Source: Magnetococcus sp. PR-3 (GTDB lineage: Bacteria > Pseudomonadota > Magnetococcia > Magnetococcales > Magnetococcaceae). From it: a stretch of 64,000 bases of DNA. A program made the position numbers and the translations under genes. Numbering within the stretch: position 1 is the first letter of the stretch; the number at the start of each line of letters is the position of its first letter. The stretch is from positions 1-64,000 of the forward strand of contig NZ_JBAHUQ010000030.1 in the NCBI RefSeq assembly GCF_036689865.1. The letters are read 5' to 3'. Positions 18,476 to 28,452 of the stretch are shown here, piece after piece. A model generated the notes under the pieces. That model was not told the DNA's origin, made no database searches, and worked only from the letters and a program-made list of their open reading frames with translations.

Positions 18476-19408
18476 ATGAATAATACGAAGTTGACACAAC
18501 CTCCTGCACTGCTGATTGAGGGTTTAGTTAAGCAGTATCAAGGAGGCATTCAGGCTCTAAAAGGGGTGGAACTGCAGGTTGAAGCTGGGGAGGTGTTTGC
18601 CATCCTGGGGCCCAATGGAGCCGGTAAATCCACACTGATTAATATTATTGCCCAAATAACGGCCGCTACAGCGGGTTCTGTCGCTGTTTTTGGAACCAAA
18701 CTCCATGAGGACCCCTTAACCGCCAAGCGGTTGGTGGGGATAACGCCTCAGGATATTGCGTTGGATCCTTTTTTTACAGTTCGTGAAGTGTTGCTTAACC
18801 ATGCTGGCTACTATGGCTTTCGTCAGGCTGATGCTCATATTGACCGTCTGTTGGATCGCTTGGGCTTGGCAGAGCATGCCCATAAACGTACCAGGCAACT
18901 CTCTGGCGGTATGAAACGTCGCTTGACGGTCGCTAAGTCCCTGGTCCACCAACCTCCTTTAATTATTTTAGATGAGCCAACGGCTGGTGTTGATGTCGCT
19001 TTACGGCGGGATTTATGGGATTTTGTCAGTGAGTTGCATCAAGAGGGGGTGACCGTTATCTTAACCACCCACTATTTGGAAGAGGCTCAGGCGCTGGCAG
19101 GGCGTGTGGCGATTATCAACCATGGACAGGTCATTGCGTGTGACCCCATGGATAAGCTGTTAAGTACCTTTGGGGCGCGCCGGGCCGCTATCCATTGGCA
19201 GTTGGGTATCCGTAAACCTGAGCAACTGCCACCCGGTATGGCTTGGGATGAGGCTGGTGAGGTGTTGGAAGGTACCTTGGCGGAGGATGCCCTACCTGAG
19301 CTCTTAGCTTGGGCAGCAGATCAGGGGCGTGGCATCAGAGATCTACGGTTAGAGCCCCCCCGGCTGGAAGATGTTTATCTTCATCTGACCGCAGGCAAGG
19401 AGGGCTAA
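18476..19408 (+). CDS. ABC exporter ATPase, YadG-like
   Basis: 310-residue ABC-2 type ATPase. Walker A GPNGAGKST, Q-loop ITPQDIALD, signature LSGGMKRRL, Walker B LIILDEPTAGVD and His switch TTHYLEEA are all intact. A C-terminal extension of about 80 residues completes the subunit, as in YadG-type proteins. The frame is open upstream to 18380, but ATG 18476 (MNNTKLTQ) gives a normal start. The permease gene begins 4 bases after the stop. Substrate unknown. Confidence 0.9.
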   Translation: MNNTKLTQPPALLIEGLVKQYQGGIQALKGVELQVEAGEVFAILGPNGAGKSTLINIIAQITAATAGSVAVFGTKLHEDPLTAKRLVGITPQDIALDPFFTVREVLLNHAGYYGFRQADAHIDRLLDRLGLAEHAHKRTRQLSGGMKRRLTVAKSLVHQPPLIILDEPTAGVDVALRRDLWDFVSELHQEGVTVILTTHYLEEAQALAGRVAIINHGQVIACDPMDKLLSTFGARRAAIHWQLGIRKPEQLPPGMAWDEAGEVLEGTLAEDALPELLAWAADQGRGIRDLRLEPPRLEDVYLHLTAGKEG

Positions 19409-19412
19409 AACC

Positions 19413-20204
19413 ATGGAACCATTGGATCAAGAGCAACCCAGTAGCTGGTGGGGAACGTGGGCTCTGTTTAAGCGGGAATGTCATCGTTTTATGCGGGTTT
19501 TTGGGCAGACAGTGGGGGCACCACTTGTTTCGGCCATGCTCTACTTTGCGGTATTTGGTGGGGCGTTGGGGCACCGTATTGGCCCGACAGATGGCATCAG
19601 CTACCTGCATTTTCTCATACCCGGTTTGGCGGCGATGGGGATTGTGCAGCACGCTTTTCAAAATGCCAGTTCATCCCTTATTCAGATGCGTTATATTGGC
19701 ATGCTACCCATGGATCTGGTGGCGCTACCATTGAAACCCATACAGATGGTGCTGGCCATTATGGGAGGTTCTATGGTGCGTGGGCTGATGGTGGGGTGTG
19801 TGGTGTTGTTGGCCGCACGGCTTTTTTTGAGTTTTGAGATCAAACATTGGGGCTTGTTGCTGCTGGTCTCGGCGCTGCTGGCTGGGATATTTGGCCTGGT
19901 CGGTATGCTGACAGGGCTTTGGGGCAAAACCTTTGATGATATCTCATTGGTGAGTAACTTTGTCCTTACCCCTTTAACCTATTTGGGTGGGGTCTTTTTC
20001 TCTGCAGCCATGTTGCCGGATGGGTGGCAGCCTTTGGCGACTTGGAACCCGATCTACCATCTGGTTGGGCTTTACCGATATGCCATTTTGGGTCTACAAA
20101 CCACAGATCCTGTGTTGGCCATGGCTTTTGCAGTTGGTTTTTTATTGCTGTTATTTGGTGTAACCGTACAGATCGTCCAGCACGGCTGGCGTCTTAAGGA
20201 GTAA
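19413..20204 (+). CDS. ABC-2 type permease, YadH-like
   Basis: 263 residues with six membrane helices. N-terminal LFKRECHRFMRVFGQTVGAPLVSAMLYFAVFGGALG and the later LTPLTYLGGVFFSAAMLPDGWQPLATWNPIYHLVGLYRYAILG are characteristic of ABC-2/YadH permeases. It pairs with the ATPase just upstream to form an exporter of unknown substrate in the inner membrane. The third gene (20209) follows after 4 bases, so all three are one operon. Confidence 0.9.
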   Translation: MEPLDQEQPSSWWGTWALFKRECHRFMRVFGQTVGAPLVSAMLYFAVFGGALGHRIGPTDGISYLHFLIPGLAAMGIVQHAFQNASSSLIQMRYIGMLPMDLVALPLKPIQMVLAIMGGSMVRGLMVGCVVLLAARLFLSFEIKHWGLLLLVSALLAGIFGLVGMLTGLWGKTFDDISLVSNFVLTPLTYLGGVFFSAAMLPDGWQPLATWNPIYHLVGLYRYAILGLQTTDPVLAMAFAVGFLLLLFGVTVQIVQHGWRLKE

Positions 20205-20208
20205 AGGT

Positions 20209-20784
20209 ATGTCCAAAAAGGATTTCGAGGCTGATCATGAAGGGCCAGAGTGGAAGAAGCTTATTTTTCTGCTGGGGATCCCTTTGATCTTTTTGGCCTT
20301 TAACTTTATGCGTATTGGGATGCCAGAACAGGAGCAAATGGCCGAGCATTTTCACGAAAATCGAAAAGCATTTAAGGGCATGTTAAAGCATTTAGGCCCT
20401 CAGCCTCCTTTCTCTTTTATTGCGGTTAATAAATTTGAGAGCACCCGTGATCGTAACGGTGATCGTGTTGCCGTCAAACCGGGTGTTTATTCCCGTGAGA
20501 TCTGGCGTAACTGGCAATCTCAACTTCAGCATGCTGGCTTAAAGGCGTTGAAAATTCGCTGGCTTGAACCCGGTAAGCGGCATGTACTCTTTTATACGGC
20601 ATCATACCAGAAGCTGAAGAATGCAGGGAGTTTTGGCTATCTCTATCTGGAAGATGATCTGGCCAGGGCTGAGAAGCTGTTTGCTCGAGAGAATATTCGT
20701 CTCTATCCACTGGAAGGTGATTGGTATCTGTTCCAATGGCATCCTAAAGGGGTCGAGGGTATGGAAGGTAAGCGTCGTATTTAA
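20209..20784 (+). CDS. membrane-anchored hypothetical protein of the ABC operon
   Basis: 191 residues with a single N-terminal membrane helix (KKLIFLLGIPLIFLAFNF) after an acidic start, then a periplasmic domain rich in aromatic and basic residues. I do not recognise the family. The start codon lies 4 bases after the permease stop with AAGGAG in the permease end, so it is translated with the exporter. It might be an adaptor or a substrate-related periplasmic factor (inference). Confidence 0.65.
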   Translation: MSKKDFEADHEGPEWKKLIFLLGIPLIFLAFNFMRIGMPEQEQMAEHFHENRKAFKGMLKHLGPQPPFSFIAVNKFESTRDRNGDRVAVKPGVYSREIWRNWQSQLQHAGLKALKIRWLEPGKRHVLFYTASYQKLKNAGSFGYLYLEDDLARAEKLFARENIRLYPLEGDWYLFQWHPKGVEGMEGKRRI

Positions 20785-20985
20785 ATAGGGTGGACCCAAA
20801 AGCGTGTACGTGCCAAAAGTGGTTTGAATCCGCCGTTTGAACCACTCTTATCACGGGCGTAGTTGGACAAAGATCTACAGTTTGGGGGCCTGGGGCAGAC
20901 CCCGGACCCCGATGTTTTGTCGGAGTGTGTTACGTATGCACTCTCAATGGTGTTGGTGTAAGTCTAAGGCTGGCTTTGATCTGTT

Positions 20986-22725
20986 TTAGTCTTCCAGTAG
21001 CAGGCTTAGCTCTGGAATGTTGAGCAAAAAGGAGATGGAGCCGTCAGGCATGACCGCCGAACCTGCCAGCATTTGAACAGTTTTAAACACTTGTGGCATG
21101 GGTTTGACCACCAGTGGAGCGGGTTCGTCAATATCGCTTACCCGAAGGGTAAAACGGCGATCTTCTGCTTGTACAACCACCAGATGTAAGGTCTCTTGTT
21201 GCTGTAGGTAGGCAAGCGCATCTTCACCTTCGGGTGGTATGCGTTCTTCCAGTGCCATCTCTAGATCCAGCAGGGGCAGGAGCTGATCTCTAACGCGGGT
21301 CATTGGGGCTTGCATTTTGTTCTCTAAATGCTCAGCGACTTCGGCGCTATAATAAGAGATCAGCTCGACAACACTATTTTGGGGGATGGCGTAACGGCTT
21401 TGCCCAACACGCACGATCAAGGCGGGCACGATGGCCATGGTTTGAGGAATGCGAATGATAAACCGGGTGCCGTGACCGGGTGTATTATAGATCCGTAATG
21501 TCCCGCCCACCTTTTGGATGGCGGCACTGACAGCATCCATACCGGCTCCCCGGCCAGAGATGGCATTCACTTCACCCCGGGTGGAAAAGCCGGGTTGCAA
21601 AATAAGCTCACAGGCGGCTTGGTCGCTCAGGTTTAAGGCCTCTTCCTGATCAATTAGACCACGCTCTATTGCAATACGGCGTAAGTTGGCAACATCCAAT
21701 CCCGCACCATCATCGGCAATGGTCAGCAGAATCCAGCCATGGCGTCGGCTGGCCTCCAACTGAATTTTTCCCACCACAGATTTGCCGGCCTCTTTACGGG
21801 TTTGGGGATCTTCAATACCGTGATCCACCGCATTACGTAGCATGTGCACCATAAAATCCTTAACGGATAAAAGAATGCTACGGTCAACCTCTGTCTCCTC
21901 ACCAGAGAAGTTAAGCATCACTTTTTTACCGGTAGAGACGGCGAGATCCCGGATGAGACGGTGGTATGTCTCCCAGACTTGTCCAATGGGTTGTAGACGG
22001 TACTGTAAGATCTCATCTTGCAAGGTGTGGATGTGCTGCTCCAACGCCTCCATATTTTGTGTGGTCCGGTCGGAGCCATGCAGCACGCCAAAGCGCATTT
22101 GGTTGAAACTGGCGGCCATCTCACCCACCATATCCATTAGGCCATCCAGCTTTTCTATGGAAAGACGAATGGTCTGCAGGCCGGCTTTTTCCCCCAGCTC
22201 CTCAACGTTGGTGGATAATGCAGGTTGAGGGGGCTCTATGGCAGATATTGAGTCGGAGAGATCCAGCTCAATACCAAGCTCTTCTTCGGTGCTATCTGAT
22301 GCTACTTCCACTTCCTCTGGCCGATTGTCAGCTGACTGTGCCGCTTGCTGAAGTTGCCCGATCAGATGGCTAAAAACCATGCCATCATCACTCTTCTCAT
22401 GGGCAATACGGTCCAACGCATCACGCAGAGCATCCAGTACCTCCAAGAGTAAGGTACTGACCTTTTCATCAACCACCAATTTACGGTTGCGAACTAAATC
22501 CAGCAGGTTCTCGGCCTGATGCCCCAAGGTTTCCAAGCGCTCAAATCCAACCAAGCGACAATTACCTTTAACGGTGTGCATATGGCGAAAGATATTATTG
22601 AGCAGCTCCTGGCTGTCAGGTGTCTCTTCAAGGTGTAGAAGTTCTCGTTCAATCAGGTCTAGTGCTTCTCGGTTTTCACTGAGAAACTCATCAAACACCT
22701 CTTGAGGCAATTCAAGCTGACCCAT
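20986..22725 (-). CDS. cheA: CheA-type chemotaxis histidine kinase
   Basis: 579-residue kinase. Order: Hpt/P1 domain with the phospho-accepting His50 in HMHTVKGNCRLVGF, then an acidic linker (about 130-190) where no clear P2 CheY-docking domain is visible, P3 dimer helices (IEKLDGLMDMVGEMAASFNQMR), P4 ATPase (MLRNAVDHGIEDP N-box, IADDGAGLD, FSTRGEVNAISGRGAGMDAV), and the P5 CheW-like domain (ALIVRVGQSRYAIPQNSVVELI). It phosphorylates CheY-like proteins; the divergent CheY gene 171 bases away is the obvious partner. No receptor or CheW gene is in the window. Confidence 0.92.
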   Translation of the reverse strand: MGQLELPQEVFDEFLSENREALDLIERELLHLEETPDSQELLNNIFRHMHTVKGNCRLVGFERLETLGHQAENLLDLVRNRKLVVDEKVSTLLLEVLDALRDALDRIAHEKSDDGMVFSHLIGQLQQAAQSADNRPEEVEVASDSTEEELGIELDLSDSISAIEPPQPALSTNVEELGEKAGLQTIRLSIEKLDGLMDMVGEMAASFNQMRFGVLHGSDRTTQNMEALEQHIHTLQDEILQYRLQPIGQVWETYHRLIRDLAVSTGKKVMLNFSGEETEVDRSILLSVKDFMVHMLRNAVDHGIEDPQTRKEAGKSVVGKIQLEASRRHGWILLTIADDGAGLDVANLRRIAIERGLIDQEEALNLSDQAACELILQPGFSTRGEVNAISGRGAGMDAVSAAIQKVGGTLRIYNTPGHGTRFIIRIPQTMAIVPALIVRVGQSRYAIPQNSVVELISYYSAEVAEHLENKMQAPMTRVRDQLLPLLDLEMALEERIPPEGEDALAYLQQQETLHLVVVQAEDRRFTLRVSDIDEPAPLVVKPMPQVFKTVQMLAGSAVMPDGSISFLLNIPELSLLLED

Positions 22726-22896
22726 AGAGCATATCCATGATGTTTAAGATGAATTGGGAAGATCGTGTTACAAACCGCTTGCTACAGGCTTGCGTCCATG
22801 ACACCATAGGCGTTGGTCCGCTATACTTACGGTAGGTTCCGTATGGTGCGGCAGTCTAACGCAAAGGTATCATAACATAGTGTGGGAGTTGATGTG

Positions 22897-23262
22897 ATGG
22901 CACAAAAACGTGTGCTCATCGTGGATGATAGCAGTTTGGCGCGTATGATGATGCGCAACAACCTGACAAAAAATCATCCTGAATGGGAGATTGTTGAGGC
23001 TAAAGAGGGCGATGAAGCCTTGGCACTGATTCAAGCAACTGACATCGATCTTGCGCTAATCGACTATAATATGCCAGGTATGAACGGCATTGAGCTGGCA
23101 ACTCAGTTAATGGAACAGCAACCAACGACGTCCATTCATTTGGTGACAGCAAATATTCAAGATCGTATGCGCCAGCGTGCAGAGGCCATGGGGGTAGGTT
23201 TTATTATGAAACCGATCTCTGAAGAAAAACTGGCCGGTGTTGTCAACGAGTTGGAAGGATGA
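22897..23262 (+). CDS. CheY-like response regulator
   Basis: 121-residue single receiver domain. VLIVDDSSLARMMMR carries the acidic pocket, LALIDYNMPGMNGIELA the phospho-acceptor Asp, IHLVTANIQ the conserved Thr and FIMKPISEEK the Lys. No output domain. ATG 22897 has GGAG 8 bases upstream and is preferred to GTG 22882. Its stop codon directly abuts the start of the CheC gene. Likely phosphorylated by the divergent CheA and dephosphorylated by the two CheC proteins. Confidence 0.92.
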   Translation: MAQKRVLIVDDSSLARMMMRNNLTKNHPEWEIVEAKEGDEALALIQATDIDLALIDYNMPGMNGIELATQLMEQQPTTSIHLVTANIQDRMRQRAEAMGVGFIMKPISEEKLAGVVNELEG

Positions 23263-23958
23263 ATGGTAGACCTTGACGCACTGAAACGTGATGCTTTAGG
23301 TGAAGCATTTAACATCGGTGTGGGGCGTGCAGCCGCCTCACTCAGTGCGTTGTTGGGTGAAGAGATCGAGATCTCCATCCCCCAATTAAATATTCAGGCT
23401 AAACGTCCTGCCATTGATCGTTTGGCTTCTGAGTTAGGGCCGTCTGCATGTAGTATTAAGCAACGCTTTAATCGTCTGCAAGGAGAGCATGTTCAGCTAC
23501 AGGGACATGCCATGCTGTTTTTTCCTGGAGAGGCAATCCGTGCGTTAGGGACGGCTCTGTTGGGAACCGATCAGCAACAGCCTGAAGGTTGCGTACATAA
23601 CAGCGCCATGCTTCAGGAGGTTGGGAATATTTTACTGAATGCGTGTATGGGGAGTGTGGCCAACCTTTTACAGATGGAGTTGGAATGCCACATTCCAGAA
23701 GTGTATGTAGAAGATCCTCGGCAAATGCTGGTACAGATTGTTCGCAGTTTAGAAACACGCGAAAGTGAAAACCAGACTGAGGAGCGGCGTAGACCTGAGC
23801 AAGAGCAGGATCAAGTCATTCAGGTCTCCATTCATTTCAAAGCGCTTAGCTCCTGTGTCTCAGGGAATATCATGATGTTTTTGGATCTGACGACAGCAGA
23901 GCATTTACATGATGGTTTGCAACATATGTTGCGCAGTATGGGTATAACCAACCCATAA
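23263..23958 (+). CDS. CheC-family CheY-P phosphatase (first copy)
   Basis: 231 residues with two CheC/FliY active-site motifs: DALGEAFNIGVGRAAASLSALLGEEIEISIP (Glu and Asn) and MLQEVGNILLNACMGSVANLL. Both Glu-x2-Asn pairs are intact, so phosphatase activity on CheY-P is expected. A charged insert ERRRPEQEQDQ lies near residue 175. ATG 23263 follows the CheY stop without a gap, so they are co-translated. Confidence 0.88.
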   Translation: MVDLDALKRDALGEAFNIGVGRAAASLSALLGEEIEISIPQLNIQAKRPAIDRLASELGPSACSIKQRFNRLQGEHVQLQGHAMLFFPGEAIRALGTALLGTDQQQPEGCVHNSAMLQEVGNILLNACMGSVANLLQMELECHIPEVYVEDPRQMLVQIVRSLETRESENQTEERRRPEQEQDQVIQVSIHFKALSSCVSGNIMMFLDLTTAEHLHDGLQHMLRSMGITNP

Positions 23959-23977
23959 GGGTCTATGGAGTAGCCAT

Positions 23978-24631
23978 GTGGTCATCCAATTAAACAATGC
24001 TGAGCAAGATGCCCTGAAGGAGCTCTTTAATATTGGTATTGGCCGTGCTGCAGATGCCCTCGGCGAAATGGTCAATGATGAAGTGCTTCTCTCTGTGCCT
24101 GAAATGGCGATCTTACCCCGGAGTAAAGCGGCGGGGATGTTGCGTGATCATGCCATAGGGCAAGTTGCGGCCATTCGTCAGCAGTTTAAAGGGGATTTTG
24201 CCGGTTCAGCTCTGCTTATTTATCCAGAAACCAAAAGTTTGGAGTTGGTCCGTACGCTACTTGGTGGAGAGGTTCCCCTGGAAAACCTTACAGAACTCGA
24301 GCAAGAGAGTCTGCTGGAGGTGGGGAATGTTATTCTGAATGCATGTTTGGGCAGTTTTGCCAATATTATGAACCTGGAGCTTGAGTTTGCTCTGCCGGAG
24401 TATATGAAAGGGCATGGCGAAGCACTGTTGAACCTGTCGGCTCAAATGGTGGGGGATATTGATGAAGGGTGCACTGGAGAAGATCGGGTGGTTTTTCTCA
24501 TCGTGGACTTTATAACAGGTGATAATACGCCCCTGCAAAATAGTATAAAAGGTTATGTTATCCTTCTGTTGGATGCAGAGGCTGTCGAAGATCTTAAACG
24601 TATGATCGATCATATGTTGCAGACTATTTAA
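23978..24631 (+). CDS. CheC-family CheY-P phosphatase (second copy)
   Basis: 217 residues, paralogous to the gene before it. Active-site motifs are [30 protein letters not shown] and [20 protein letters not shown], both with the conserved Glu and Asn. The start is GTG 23978 with GGAG upstream; the overlapping ATG at 23976 is out of frame and stops after five codons. Tandem divergent copies suggest that they act on different receivers, for example the CheY upstream and the hybrid kinase downstream (inference). Confidence 0.88.
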   Translation: MVIQLNNAEQDALKELFNIGIGRAADALGEMVNDEVLLSVPEMAILPRSKAAGMLRDHAIGQVAAIRQQFKGDFAGSALLIYPETKSLELVRTLLGGEVPLENLTELEQESLLEVGNVILNACLGSFANIMNLELEFALPEYMKGHGEALLNLSAQMVGDIDEGCTGEDRVVFLIVDFITGDNTPLQNSIKGYVILLLDAEAVEDLKRMIDHMLQTI

Positions 24632-24675
24632 CCAATACCCCAATCGGTTTGTATCGATTGATGTTAGGGGGAAGG

Positions 24676-26733
24676 ATGCACGGACTGGATCCTCAGCTGA
24701 TCCTAGCAGGACTCAACGAAGGCTCTGTGGGTACCATCTTTGTCGATGCCCATGAGAACGTTGTATTCTGGAACCGCTGGATGGCGAAAGCATCTGGCAT
24801 GGAGCTGGAAGAGGTTCAAGGCCGGACCCTGCAAATCATTTTTCCTGAACTGGTGGGTAGTCGTCTGCTACGTGCCATAGGTACAACCCTGCGCACGGGG
24901 TTGCCCGCTGTTTTATCCCACAAGCTAAACCCCACACCTTTTCCTCTGTTTCCCCCCTATATTACCCCCAATGAGGGGCCGCGTATGAGCCAGCAGATTA
25001 TGATTAATGCGCTGCGCATGACAGGTGGGGAGCGTTTTGCCCTTATCCAAATTCAGGATATTACCCATACGGTACAGCGGGAACATAAGTTGTTGGAACA
25101 GACCCGTATTTTGGAACAGCGTGAGGAGGAGCTTGAAGCGAGCCGTCACAAAGCAGATCAAGCCAACCGGGCTAAAAGTGAATTTTTGGCCAATATGAGT
25201 CATGAAATCCGCACACCGATGAATGCCATTATTGGTATGGCTGATCTTCTGTTGGAAACCGACCTGGATGTTGATCAAAGCCGTTATGTGCAGATTTTTT
25301 CTCGGGCTGGATCTTCGTTGTTGGATCTGATCAATGATATTTTGGATCTATCAAAGGTTGAAGCCGAAAAGCTAGAGTTAGACCATAAACCCTTTGATCT
25401 TATTGCTTTGGTTGAAGGCGCTGTGGAAATTTTCACCATGCGTGCTAAGGAGAAAGGGGTCCATTTGACCTGTGAAATCTCCTCTCAAGCGCCACGGTAT
25501 ATTATTAGTGATTATAAAAGGCTACGTCAGATCCTGGTGAACCTTTTGGGGAATGCGGTTAAATTTACCAAGGTGGGCTCCATTCATTTAATGGTGGATG
25601 TTGAGCGATTTGAAGATCCGGGTGGTTGGTTGCACTTTAAAGTTGAAGATAGTGGTATTGGCATAAGCCAAACCCAACAGGCGCATATTTTTGATCCTTT
25701 TGTACAAGCGGATGCCTCTGTAACCCGGCAACATGGCGGTACCGGCTTGGGGTTGGCTATTTCCAAACGCTTGGTTGATCTTTTGCTGGGGAGAATTTGG
25801 CTGGAGAGTGAGCTGGGGCAGGGGAGTGTTTTTCATTTTACAGCCCACTTCACCACCACAGCGTTAGAAGCTGAGGCGGTACCAGAAGTTGCTCTGGATG
25901 CCCTACATGGGCGGCGTGTGCTACTCATGGATAGCCACAGTGATAACCGCGCACTGTTGGAACATGCCCTACGCCAAGCTGGGTGTCATGTGACGGCGGT
26001 TACGAATCATGAGATGCTTGAAGAGGCCTTAACTCAGGGTCTAAAAGGGCTCCACCCATACCAGGCATTGGTTCTAGATTGTTATGGGGGAATGGGGCGT
26101 ATAGAGCACCAGATGCGAGACCTGCGTAACCGTGGGGGATTGCTTCCTGTTGTTGTTTTGGCCACCCATGACCGAGAACAAGATCGTGAAATGGCAGAGT
26201 CATTGGCCATTCAGCGTTTAATTAAGCCGGTTAAAAGAGATCGGCTTATGGGGGCGCTTGGTGCTGTGATGGCCCATGAACCTGATCGTAAAGAGCTTGA
26301 ACCGGCGTTGGACGTAGACCCGGAGGCCCTGGCGCGTGTTGCACTGAATATTTTGCTTACAGAGGATTCACCAGATAACGCACTGCTTTTTAAAACCTAT
26401 TTAAAAAAACACCCCCACAACATTACCCATGCGGCCAACGGCTCAGAAGCGGTTAAATTATTTGCGCAGGAAGCTTATGATCTGGTCTTTATGGATCTGC
26501 AAATGCCTGTGATGGATGGCTATAGTGCAACCCGTGCCATGCGCAAACATGAAGAAGCGCAACAGGCTAAACGTACGCCTATTCTTGCCTTGACCGCCTA
26601 TGCTCTAACCGGTGATGATGAAAAAAGCCGTGCTGCTGGGTGTGATGCACATTTAATTAAGCCAATAAAAAAGCAGGAACTTCTAGGTGTTGTGCGCCAG
26701 TATGCCCAACGTAAGCTATTGAGTCAGGTATAG
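24676..26733 (+). CDS. PAS hybrid histidine kinase with two receiver domains
   Basis: About 685 residues, cytoplasmic. PAS domain (about 10-130), coiled linker, HisKA with His in [18 protein letters not shown], intact HATPase ([34 protein letters not shown]), a first receiver with weak motifs ([25 protein letters not shown]) and a second canonical receiver ([40 protein letters not shown]). BarA-like arrangement without the Hpt domain. ATG 24676 follows GGGGGA closely; ATG 24661 is an alternative. Lies in the che-like operon. Confidence 0.9.
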   Translation: MHGLDPQLILAGLNEGSVGTIFVDAHENVVFWNRWMAKASGMELEEVQGRTLQIIFPELVGSRLLRAIGTTLRTGLPAVLSHKLNPTPFPLFPPYITPNEGPRMSQQIMINALRMTGGERFALIQIQDITHTVQREHKLLEQTRILEQREEELEASRHKADQANRAKSEFLANMSHEIRTPMNAIIGMADLLLETDLDVDQSRYVQIFSRAGSSLLDLINDILDLSKVEAEKLELDHKPFDLIALVEGAVEIFTMRAKEKGVHLTCEISSQAPRYIISDYKRLRQILVNLLGNAVKFTKVGSIHLMVDVERFEDPGGWLHFKVEDSGIGISQTQQAHIFDPFVQADASVTRQHGGTGLGLAISKRLVDLLLGRIWLESELGQGSVFHFTAHFTTTALEAEAVPEVALDALHGRRVLLMDSHSDNRALLEHALRQAGCHVTAVTNHEMLEEALTQGLKGLHPYQALVLDCYGGMGRIEHQMRDLRNRGGLLPVVVLATHDREQDREMAESLAIQRLIKPVKRDRLMGALGAVMAHEPDRKELEPALDVDPEALARVALNILLTEDSPDNALLFKTYLKKHPHNITHAANGSEAVKLFAQEAYDLVFMDLQMPVMDGYSATRAMRKHEEAQQAKRTPILALTAYALTGDDEKSRAAGCDAHLIKPIKKQELLGVVRQYAQRKLLSQV

Positions 26734-27797
26734 TGCCTTTTCTGTTTTTTCTTATCGGAAGTTTATGTTGGTTTTCAACGCTGGAAGCCTCCTCTCTTGG
26801 TCAGATCTCCTTTCTCGGTTTTAGCCGTCTTCAAACCGACACCAGGATATGTGCTTCACTCAATACGCCTCTGGCTACGGCTCCTTTTGGTGGTATTTCA
26901 GGTGTGGAGTATGATGCCACACAAAATCATTACTGGCTGTTGAGTGATGATCCTGGGTATCGTGCCCCACCACGCTTTTATAAAATGAAGATCCATTTGG
27001 ATCAGCGCGGCATCCACCAAGTACACTGCAGCGATGTCCGCCCGTTACAAAAGCGAGCGGGTCACGCTTTTGGTCTTGGCCAAGTGGATGGTGAGGAGAT
27101 ACGTCTATACAACAATAGACTGTTATGGAGTAGTGAAGCGCAAAACCGCCTGTTGGGGCTGGACCCTGCAGTTAGGATGATGGATTTTCACGGTGTTCAA
27201 ACCGTACGTTTGCAGCTTCCCGAGCATTACCAAAGTCAAGCTGGACGGGTGGTGGATAATGGCTCTTTTGAAGGGCTAACCTTACTCGGTAAAGAGCACG
27301 CTTTACTGGCTGTGGAACATCCTTTGAAGGGGGATGGTACCAACATTCGGCTGCTTAAATTAGATCTACAAACACATGACAGTGTTGCAACCTATGCCTA
27401 CCCCCAATCTTTTTATCAAGATAAAGAGCTCTCAGTGGTGTCGCTACTGGCGGTCAATGATACACAGGTGTTGGTGCTGGAGCGGCTTTGGCCCTATAAA
27501 GATGGCAATATATTGATTAGGTTGGTTTTGTATGATCTGACAGAGGCGCAAGATGTCCACGATATGGCCTACTTACAAGGCAAGCATCTTCAGTATGGAA
27601 AAAAACAGCTCTTGGCCAATATAACAGAGTGGCCTGAGGTTAGGCGTGCGGTGGGATATCTGGACAACCAAGAGGGTATGACCTGGGGGCCGACCTTGGT
27701 AGATGGACGGCGTACCCTGCTGCTGGTGTCGGATAATAACTTTAACAGCAAGCAGAGTACGCTCTTTTTGGCTTTTGCCTTGGCCTTAAAAAACTAA
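26733..27797 (+). CDS. secreted esterase-like phytase-family protein
   Basis: 354 residues with an N-terminal signal peptide (LFFLIGSLCWFSTLEASS), so exported. It matches the family called esterase-like activity of phytase: GGISGVEYDATQNHYWLLSDD near the N-terminus, DNGSFEGLTLLG, and the C-terminal DNQEGMTWGP...LLLVSDNNFN block. A beta-propeller phosphatase/esterase fold is expected. GTG 26733 overlaps the last base of the kinase stop, so translation is coupled. Its role beside a signalling operon is unclear. It overlaps the convergent rhodanese gene by four bases. Confidence 0.85.
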   Translation: MPFLFFLIGSLCWFSTLEASSLGQISFLGFSRLQTDTRICASLNTPLATAPFGGISGVEYDATQNHYWLLSDDPGYRAPPRFYKMKIHLDQRGIHQVHCSDVRPLQKRAGHAFGLGQVDGEEIRLYNNRLLWSSEAQNRLLGLDPAVRMMDFHGVQTVRLQLPEHYQSQAGRVVDNGSFEGLTLLGKEHALLAVEHPLKGDGTNIRLLKLDLQTHDSVATYAYPQSFYQDKELSVVSLLAVNDTQVLVLERLWPYKDGNILIRLVLYDLTEAQDVHDMAYLQGKHLQYGKKQLLANITEWPEVRRAVGYLDNQEGMTWGPTLVDGRRTLLLVSDNNFNSKQSTLFLAFALALKN

Positions 27798-28225
27798 GGC
27801 TTAAACCGTTCATTGGTTGTGCCATCCAGCACGGATAAACCTTGATCTTTCCAGCCATTAATACCACCAACCAACTCACAGGCATCCAAACCAGCATCCA
27901 CAAAAGCTTCCACAGCAATTTCCGTACGTGGTCCAGTACGGCACAGTAGGATGTAACATTTTTGATCATCTAAACCCGCTGGTTTACAGCGTTTAAAAAA
28001 ATCATCACTAAAGGGGCCGGTGTCTTCCCGGTTTTCCAGGTTGTGGTCAAAGGGATATTTGAGTGAATGGGCAATCATGCCTTCCTTAAACTCCACCTCG
28101 GTGCGGATATCCAAAATGACCACATGATCAGGTTTTGCTTCAATCACCTGTAGTAACTGATCGGCAGAGATCATCTCTGATGCCACAGCCCGTTCTACAA
28201 TCTGTTCAACCGTTTGATCTGACAT
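27794..28225 (-). CDS. rhodanese-domain protein
   Basis: 143 residues with one rhodanese domain. VILDIRTEVEFKEGMIAHSLKYPFDHNLE is the N-terminal signature, and the catalytic Cys is in LLCRTGPRTEIAVEAF, followed by LVGGINGWKDQGL. Such proteins carry sulfur as a persulfide for thiosulfate or other transfer. It is cytoplasmic and monocistronic. Confidence 0.9.
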   Translation of the reverse strand: MSDQTVEQIVERAVASEMISADQLLQVIEAKPDHVVILDIRTEVEFKEGMIAHSLKYPFDHNLENREDTGPFSDDFFKRCKPAGLDDQKCYILLCRTGPRTEIAVEAFVDAGLDACELVGGINGWKDQGLSVLDGTTNERFKP

Positions 28226-28452
28226 GACTCACCCGTCGCTGCTACTATGAAAACCACACTTGTCATGGTATGAAACAAAAAATATAAGTCTCCCTTTGTA
28301 TAGCTTATCTGAGGCCCCAGGCCAAGTAACGATTGGGTTTTTGCTGGAGAGAAAAAAGTATTGAAAATAGCCCAGTAGGGTTATGTTGAAATGGTATGCT
28401 AAGATATATAGATTGTTGAATGGGGTGAAATTGAAGGGTTAAGGTGTCTCGT

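Noticed and set aside
20815-20860. tRNA-like T-loop sequence
   Set aside because: GGTTTGAATCC resembles a T-loop but no cloverleaf, anticodon arm or acceptor stem can be built around it.
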